Shown: in pieces, positions 5,918 to 9,952 of the stretch | How positions within the stretch are numbered: the stretch's first letter is position 1 | How the letters are laid out: the number at the start of each line of letters is the position of its first letter | From: Acidimicrobiia bacterium | GTDB taxonomy: Bacteria; Actinomycetota; Acidimicrobiia; Acidimicrobiales; Ilumatobacteraceae | Length of the DNA stretch: 9,952 bases | Reading direction: 5' to 3' | Assembly (NCBI GenBank): GCA_030425785.1 | Contig: JAUHYJ010000084.1 | Coordinates: forward strand, 1 to 9,952 | Position numbers and translations under genes: made by a program | Notes under the pieces: generated by a model | Told to the model about the DNA's origin: nothing | Seen by the model: only the letters and a program-made list of their open reading frames with translations | The model's database searches: none

Positions 5918-7747
5918 TCAGGGCGACGGGATGCCGCCACCACCCGGGGTGCGTCCGGCAACGATCGACGGATCGAACCCGCCGCCGCCCTCGCACCGTT
6001 CGAACAGCAGCACCAGGTTCGACGCATAGCTCGCGACGAGGCAGTGGTGCTCGGCGACGGCCCGGTTGTGCTCGTCCGATCCGTGGTCGACCGATGCGTT
6101 GGGTTCGACCCAGCCGCTCCACGTGTTCGTCAGGACGATCACGTCGGCGGCGGCGATCTCCTCGGCCAGCCCGGACCCGGCGGCGTCCGTGATGCCCGGC
6201 TCCATCTCGATGAAGCGGGTCCCCGGCACCAGCTCGGGGAAGAGCCAGTAGATGTAGGTGTCGACGTAGACGGTGCGGCTGAGGTCGCCGGTGCCGACGA
6301 TGAGCGTGTCGCCGGGGTCGGTGATGGCGTCCAGATCGGGGAGCATCTGGTTGACGGCGTCGGCGACGACCGGGTCGCCGACCCAGAACCGGTGTCCGTC
6401 GCGTTCGATCACGAACGGCGGCGGCAGGTCGCCCACGGCCACCCGCGTCTGCAGGGCCCATGTCCGGTAGGTCCAGAAGGGGCAGATCACGACGAGGACG
6501 AGCGCCGCGACGGCGCCGGCGACGAGTCCGCCGACCCGCCCCGCGTCGGAGCGGGGCGCGCGGCGGCACTGGACCGCCATCGCACCCAGCGCGACCGCCA
6601 CCGGCCACGAGATCACCGCCACCCACGCCAGGTGGGTCGAGTCGGGACGCTGGAGCGCCTGGGGCAGGATCCCGAGCCCGAAGAGCGCCGCGGCAGCAAG
6701 AACACGATCGCGTGCCAGTGCCTCGTCATCGCCGCCACGGTGACGACGCCAGACCAGCAGCGCCCACACCGCGGCGCCGACGGCGACCAGGATCACCAAC
6801 CAGAACCACAGGAAGAGCTGCTGGCTCGCGGCGGGCGCCGGCAGCCACCAGCGGGGCGGCGGACCCTCCGCCACCGCCTGCAGGGCGCCGTCGATCTCAC
6901 CCCACGATGGTGGCCGTGGCAGCTCGCGAGCGGGTCGCAGCTCGACCACCGGCTCGCGCACCATCCCGTCGAACGCCGTGCGCAGCCCGGCGCGGGCGAC
7001 GTGCCAGCACAGCGGGAGCACACCGATCGCCAGTCCGGCGACGAACGTCGTGCGCTCGACGGCGGTGCGACCCCACAGGACGAACCCGAGTGCGAGGGCG
7101 GCGGCGATGACGAGATCGGGTCGGTAGCCGAGCGACAGGCCGGCCAGTCCGCCCGCCACCCACCAGGCACCGAGATGACCGGTCGCGGTCGCGCGCAGCG
7201 CAGCAACGAGTGACCATGCCGCGAGCGCCAGGCCGCCGTGCCACGCGAGCGCCGACAGCCCGATCGGCGTCAGGATCATGAACGCGGCGACGATCGACGC
7301 CGCGCCGGCCGCGACCCGCCCGGCGACACGGGTGAGTGCCCAGACGGCGGCGATGAGGCCGAGATGTTGGAGGAGACCGAACGTGCGCTCGCTCTCGAGG
7401 CTGTCACCGGCGACCCGGTACCAGAGTGCGAGCACGTCGAGCGACGCCGGGCCGTACAGGTGCAGGAAGTCGGCGTTCGGCACCTTGCCCCGCTGCACCA
7501 GGGTCGGGAAGACGAGCATGAACCCCTCTTCCATGGCGGCTCCGGTGTGCCGGTACAGCCCGCGGAGGGGGAGCACGACGACGGCGACCAGGAGCCCGAG
7601 CGTGCCGAGCTCGAGGGGCGTCCACCCCCGGAACCACCAGTGGCGCGACCCGCCGAGCACGTACGGCGTCGGGTCCGCCGACCGCCCGGGACGTGACTCG
7701 GACCCCGGCACGGGCGCGGGCGCGGCAGCGGGCACGGTGGCGGGCAC
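5918..7747 (-). CDS. Polytopic membrane protein, probable GT-C superfamily glycosyltransferase
   Basis: This 609-residue protein has a Pro/Ala-rich cytoplasmic N-terminus (1-35), about ten hydrophobic segments between 46 and 428, and a non-membrane C-terminal region of about 180 residues, probably extracytoplasmic. After the first membrane helix comes an acidic site, MEEGF (E73, E74), then VPNADFLHLYGP at 89-100 and RPDSTHL at 367-373. This pattern is common in GT-C/GT39-like enzymes that use polyprenyl-phosphate sugars on the outer face of the membrane. No specific family member is recognisable. The GTG at 7747 is chosen because a TACCGT element ends exactly 6 bases upstream, fitting a leaderless transcript. 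An upstream in-frame extension to 7948 would run into the divergent gene and looks non-coding. The nearby arabinose-donor genes make arabinosyl transfer possible, but mannose or other donors are equally open. The C-terminus is Gly-rich. Confidence 0.75.
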   Translation of the reverse strand: MPATVPAAAPAPVPGSESRPGRSADPTPYVLGGSRHWWFRGWTPLELGTLGLLVAVVVLPLRGLYRHTGAAMEEGFMLVFPTLVQRGKVPNADFLHLYGPASLDVLALWYRVAGDSLESERTFGLLQHLGLIAAVWALTRVAGRVAAGAASIVAAFMILTPIGLSALAWHGGLALAAWSLVAALRATATGHLGAWWVAGGLAGLSLGYRPDLVIAAALALGFVLWGRTAVERTTFVAGLAIGVLPLCWHVARAGLRTAFDGMVREPVVELRPARELPRPPSWGEIDGALQAVAEGPPPRWWLPAPAASQQLFLWFWLVILVAVGAAVWALLVWRRHRGGDDEALARDRVLAAAALFGLGILPQALQRPDSTHLAWVAVISWPVAVALGAMAVQCRRAPRSDAGRVGGLVAGAVAALVLVVICPFWTYRTWALQTRVAVGDLPPPFVIERDGHRFWVGDPVVADAVNQMLPDLDAITDPGDTLIVGTGDLSRTVYVDTYIYWLFPELVPGTRFIEMEPGITDAAGSGLAEEIAAADVIVLTNTWSGWVEPNASVDHGSDEHNRAVAEHHCLVASYASNLVLLFERCEGGGGFDPSIVAGRTPGGGGIPSP

Positions 7748-7753
7748 GGCGCC

Positions 7754-7759
7754 ACGGTA
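7754..7759 (-). promoter_or_regulatory. Leaderless -10 element for the minus-strand GT-C-like gene
   Basis: Read on the minus strand, TACCGT is followed by exactly six bases (GGCGCC) and then the GTG start at 7747. A TANNNT hexamer 6 bases upstream places the transcription start on the first base of the start codon, the standard geometry for actinobacterial leaderless genes. Confidence 0.5.
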
Positions 7760-7814
7760 GCGAGCGGCGGCCCGCAACGAGATGACCGTGCACCGCCCCG
7801 GGAGGGAGGCGCCG

Positions 7815-7820
7815 TAGTCT
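7815..7820 (+). promoter_or_regulatory. -10-like element for the plus-strand GT-C-like gene
   Basis: TAGTCT ends 9 bases before the ATG at 7830. It shares GTAG-CTCGA-C with the element upstream of dprE1, in nearly the same position relative to the start codon. No Shine-Dalgarno sequence lies close to the ATG; GGAGGGAGG at 7801-7809 is about 20 bases upstream, too far for ordinary use. Confidence 0.45.
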
Positions 7821-7829
7821 CGACCGGCG

Positions 7830-9473
7830 ATGACCGAGCAGCCCCTCGACGAACGCCCGTCGCGCGACCGCCTGCGGCTCGACGTCGTCGCGGTTGGCCT
7901 GGCGGCGGCGCCGATCGCGTTCCACGCGGTGCGCGCTGCGGTCGGCAACTGGCGGCCGGTCGGGGACGACGCCTACTTCACCTTGCGATCGCTCGACGTC
8001 GGCACGGAACACCACCCGCTGCTCGGGGCCTGGTCGTCGGCGTCGGTCGACGTCGACCGGTCGGTCAACAACCTCGGGCCGCTCCAGCTCGACCTGCTCG
8101 CCCCGTTCACGCGTTGGGCGCCCGCCGGTGGGACGGCCATCGGGGTCGCCGTCGTGCACATCGCCGCCATCGTGACGGTGGCGTGGCTGCTCGGCCGGCT
8201 CGGCGGTCGCCCCGCTGTCGTGGTCGGTGCGGTTCCCATGGCGTTGTTGGCCTGGAACATGGGATCGGACCAGTTGCTCGCCGCCCGACAGCACCCGTTC
8301 CTGTTGTTCGCATGCCTGGCGTTCCTGGTGGCGGCCTGGGCGACGGCGGCCGGCGACACCTGGGCCCCGGTCGCGATGGTGGGCTGGGCGAGTCTGCTCG
8401 TCCAGACCCACCTCAGCTATCCGGTGCTGGTCGCGGTCGTCGGAGTGGTGGCTGCGGCGGGATGGCTCGTCGCGCCCTGGCGCGATGCGGGGACGTCACG
8501 TGGCCGGGTGCTGATCGCGACCGCCGTCCTCACGATCGTGCTCTGGTCGCAGACGCTGATCGACCAGTTCTTCGGGTGGGGCAACCTCACGGCCGTTCTC
8601 ACGACGCCGGGTCAGGTCGACCGGCTGGGGTGGCGGGGCGCAGGCATCGTCGTCGACGTGCTCGGCACCCCGACCGGGTATCTGCGACCCGGCTACGGCG
8701 AGTTCGATCCCGAGGCCGCGGTCGGGCGGGGCGGGGTGGCGGCGGCCGTGCTGGTCGTCGTCGTGATCGGCCTGCTGGCCGCCACCGCGGTCGCCGTGCG
8801 CGACCGACGGCGGCGCTCGGCCGCCGGGCTCGCGATCGCCGCCGCCGCGCTCGTCGGAGCGTGGTTGGACACAGCGCTGCTGCCGGTGACGGCGTTCGGG
8901 CTCGGGCAGTACAACTACCGCTGGCTGTGGCCGATCGCGATGTTCTTGCTGATCGGCACCCTGGTCGCAGTCGTCACGCTCGTGCCGGCGATCCGCCGCT
9001 CGGCCGACGACGACCGGTCGCCCGTCGCCATCGCGGCGGTGGGGCTGGTCACACTGCTGGCCCTCGCCAACGTGCCCCAGTCGTTCCAGGTCCTCGATCC
9101 CGACCGCACCCGCGACGAGCAGATCACGACGATCATCGCCACCGAGCAACTCGAACGGTACGAGTTCGACGGCCCGGTCCTGATCGACCAGTCGAACCTC
9201 TACTTCGGGCACCCCTTCAACTACCCGGTGGCGATCGCCGTCCACCGGACCGGGGCCGAGTACCGCTTCGAGGGCGACATCCAGCGGCGTCGGTTCGGTG
9301 CCGACCGCGTCGCCGACGGCACCGAACCGACCCGGCTCGTGCTGTGGGCCGGCGACGACGCCCGGCGTCTGGCCGACGATCCGTCCACGATCGTGTTCGC
9401 CGACACGGCGACGGCGCTCGCCATCACCCTGGAGACGGGCACGACGGAGACGCCCACGTTGGAGACGACATGA
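7830..9473 (+). CDS. Polytopic membrane protein, probable GT-C-like glycosyltransferase
   Basis: This 547-residue protein has a charged cytoplasmic N-terminus (1-17), a first membrane helix at about 18-37, and then an extracytoplasmic loop with GDDAYF (D46, D47) and NNLGPLQLDLLAPF at 80-93. Acidic residues in the first external loop are the usual catalytic signature of GT-C enzymes. Eight or more further hydrophobic segments follow, with QTHLSYP at 192-198 and YNYRWLWP at 361-368 as the most distinctive motifs. The last 130 residues are largely hydrophilic and end in a Thr/Glu-rich repeat tail. I recognise the general architecture but not a named family. The ATG at 7830 is supported by the promoter-like element 9 bases upstream and by the hydrophilic N-terminus. 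The stop overlaps the GT4 gene start (ATGA), so the two are probably co-translated and may act on the same glycan. Confidence 0.72.
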   Translation: MTEQPLDERPSRDRLRLDVVAVGLAAAPIAFHAVRAAVGNWRPVGDDAYFTLRSLDVGTEHHPLLGAWSSASVDVDRSVNNLGPLQLDLLAPFTRWAPAGGTAIGVAVVHIAAIVTVAWLLGRLGGRPAVVVGAVPMALLAWNMGSDQLLAARQHPFLLFACLAFLVAAWATAAGDTWAPVAMVGWASLLVQTHLSYPVLVAVVGVVAAAGWLVAPWRDAGTSRGRVLIATAVLTIVLWSQTLIDQFFGWGNLTAVLTTPGQVDRLGWRGAGIVVDVLGTPTGYLRPGYGEFDPEAAVGRGGVAAAVLVVVVIGLLAATAVAVRDRRRRSAAGLAIAAAALVGAWLDTALLPVTAFGLGQYNYRWLWPIAMFLLIGTLVAVVTLVPAIRRSADDDRSPVAIAAVGLVTLLALANVPQSFQVLDPDRTRDEQITTIIATEQLERYEFDGPVLIDQSNLYFGHPFNYPVAIAVHRTGAEYRFEGDIQRRRFGADRVADGTEPTRLVLWAGDDARRLADDPSTIVFADTATALAITLETGTTETPTLETT

Positions 9474-9475
9474 AC
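9431..9475 (+). repeat. Three 15-bp tandem units at the end of the GT-C-like gene
   Basis: GGAGACG recurs at 9431, 9446 and 9461, exactly 15 bases apart. The first two units share most of the remaining bases and the third is more diverged. In the protein they give ETGTT, ETPTL and ETT at the C-terminus. The GGAG of the third unit (9461-9464) stands 5 bases before the ATG at 9470 and serves as the Shine-Dalgarno sequence of the next gene. Confidence 0.6.
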
Positions 9476-9952
9476 GACCGGGCTCGGGACGACGTCGCCG
9501 AACGCCTCGACGAGGCGGTCTCGGCGTTGCGTGCGCACGGCATCGGGCGGGTGCACGTGCTCGCGTGGCGTGATCTCGACGACGACGATGCCGGCGGATC
9601 CGAGGTCCACGCCGACGAGTTCATGCGACGCTGGGCCGACCGCGGGCTCGATGTGCTCCACCGTACGTCGGGGGCCATCGGGCGCCCGCCGACAGATCGG
9701 CGCCACGGGTACGACGTCGTCCGGCGGGGGAGCCGGTACAGCGTGTTCCCGCGCACCGTCGTGGCCGAGCTCTCGCGACGGATGGGGCCGTACGACGCGC
9801 TCGTCGAGATCTGGAACGGCGTGCCGTGGTTCTCGCCGATCTGGTGCCGGCGTCCTCACGTGACCGTGTTGCACCACGTCCACGGCCCGATGTGGGACCA
9901 GGTCCTGCCGGGCCCACTGGCCGCGCTCGGGCGGGCGCTCGAGACGCGGCTC
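9470..9952 (+). CDS. GT4-family glycosyltransferase, N-terminal part (3' end outside window)
   Basis: The frame is open from the ATG at 9470 to the window end, giving 161 residues of a protein that usually has about 370-400. After a short charged leader comes the strand RVHVLAWRD, then the GT-B N-terminal signature AGGSEVHADEFMRRWADRG, the strand DVLHRTS, YDALVEIWNGVPWF, and HVTVLHHVHGPMWDQVLP. The GG-E-H loop and the later histidine-rich VLHHVHG segment are typical of the acceptor domain of GT4 enzymes that use nucleotide-sugar donors at the cytoplasmic membrane face. The donor-binding C-terminal domain is not in the window, so the sugar cannot be guessed. The start is supported by GGAG 5 bases upstream and by the 4-bp ATGA overlap with the preceding GT-C-like gene. 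Confidence 0.85.
   Translation, partial: MNDRARDDVAERLDEAVSALRAHGIGRVHVLAWRDLDDDDAGGSEVHADEFMRRWADRGLDVLHRTSGAIGRPPTDRRHGYDVVRRGSRYSVFPRTVVAELSRRMGPYDALVEIWNGVPWFSPIWCRRPHVTVLHHVHGPMWDQVLPGPLAALGRALETRL

Larger units (their letters stand above)
7748..7829. promoter_or_regulatory. Divergent promoter region between the two GT-C-like genes
   Basis: These 82 bases separate two divergently oriented genes and contain a -10-like element for each direction (listed separately). I find no obvious operator palindrome and no -35 hexamers at standard spacing. Both genes would have to be transcribed from here, so they may share regulation. Confidence 0.5.

Noticed and set aside
5741..7213. 490-residue open frame on the plus strand opposite the GT-C-like gene
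   Set aside because: Its composition (Arg, Gly, Asp, His, Gln runs) and lack of motifs contrast with the membrane-protein pattern on the other strand; it also overlaps the end of dprE2.
7690..7747. GC-rich repeated GGGCACGG/GGGCGCGG tract
   Set aside because: It encodes the Pro/Ala/Val-rich N-terminus of the minus-strand protein and looks like ordinary low-complexity coding sequence rather than a regulatory repeat.
7748..7948. N-terminal extension of the minus-strand GT-C-like protein by 67 residues
   Set aside because: It overlaps the start of the divergent gene at 7830 and the shared promoter region, and has Arg/Ser-rich sequence of shadow type.

Overview
The window is about 70% G+C by eye, almost fully coding, with GTGA/ATGA start-stop overlaps and candidate leaderless promoters. 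This suggests a high-GC actinobacterium. The gene content (a non-mycobacterial set for decaprenylphosphoryl-arabinose-type biosynthesis next to aromatic amino acid genes) and the sequence style fit Acidimicrobiia (Ilumatobacter-like), but that is inference. I see no rRNA, tRNA, CRISPR array, insertion sequence or phage gene.

Layout. (1) Positions 1-3705, + strand, are a tight run: the 3' end of a gene with an ACT domain (probably prephenate dehydrogenase, tyrA), aroA (EPSP synthase), a HAD-IB phosphatase, a UbiA-family decaprenyl-phosphate phosphoribosyltransferase, and a class I SAM-dependent methyltransferase. Three junctions are 4-bp overlaps and one is a 12-bp gap. (2) A 52-bp spacer holds a GC-rich hairpin and a promoter-like element, followed by dprE1 and dprE2 (3758-5913, +). 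(3) A convergent gene (5918-7747, -) encodes a polytopic GT-C-like membrane protein; its stop codon lies 4 bp from that of dprE2. (4) An 82-bp divergent intergenic region carries a promoter-like element facing each way. (5) Positions 7830-9952, + strand, hold a second polytopic GT-C-like membrane protein, overlapped by 4 bp by a GT4 glycosyltransferase that runs off the window.

How the genes work together. UbiA would attach phosphoribose to polyprenyl phosphate. A phosphatase, plausibly the adjacent HAD protein, would remove the 5-phosphate. DprE1 and DprE2 would then epimerise C2 of the lipid-linked ribose to arabinose. The result is polyprenyl-phosphoryl-arabinofuranose, the donor for extracytoplasmic arabinosyltransferases. 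The two GT-C-like proteins are candidate users of this or another lipid-linked sugar, and the GT4 protein would add sugars from the cytoplasmic side. The strongest leads are this complete arabinose-donor module with a HAD in place of the mycobacterial PAP2-type phosphatase, an embedded methyltransferase of unknown substrate, and a DprE1 that has Ala where M. tuberculosis has the benzothiazinone-reactive Cys387.
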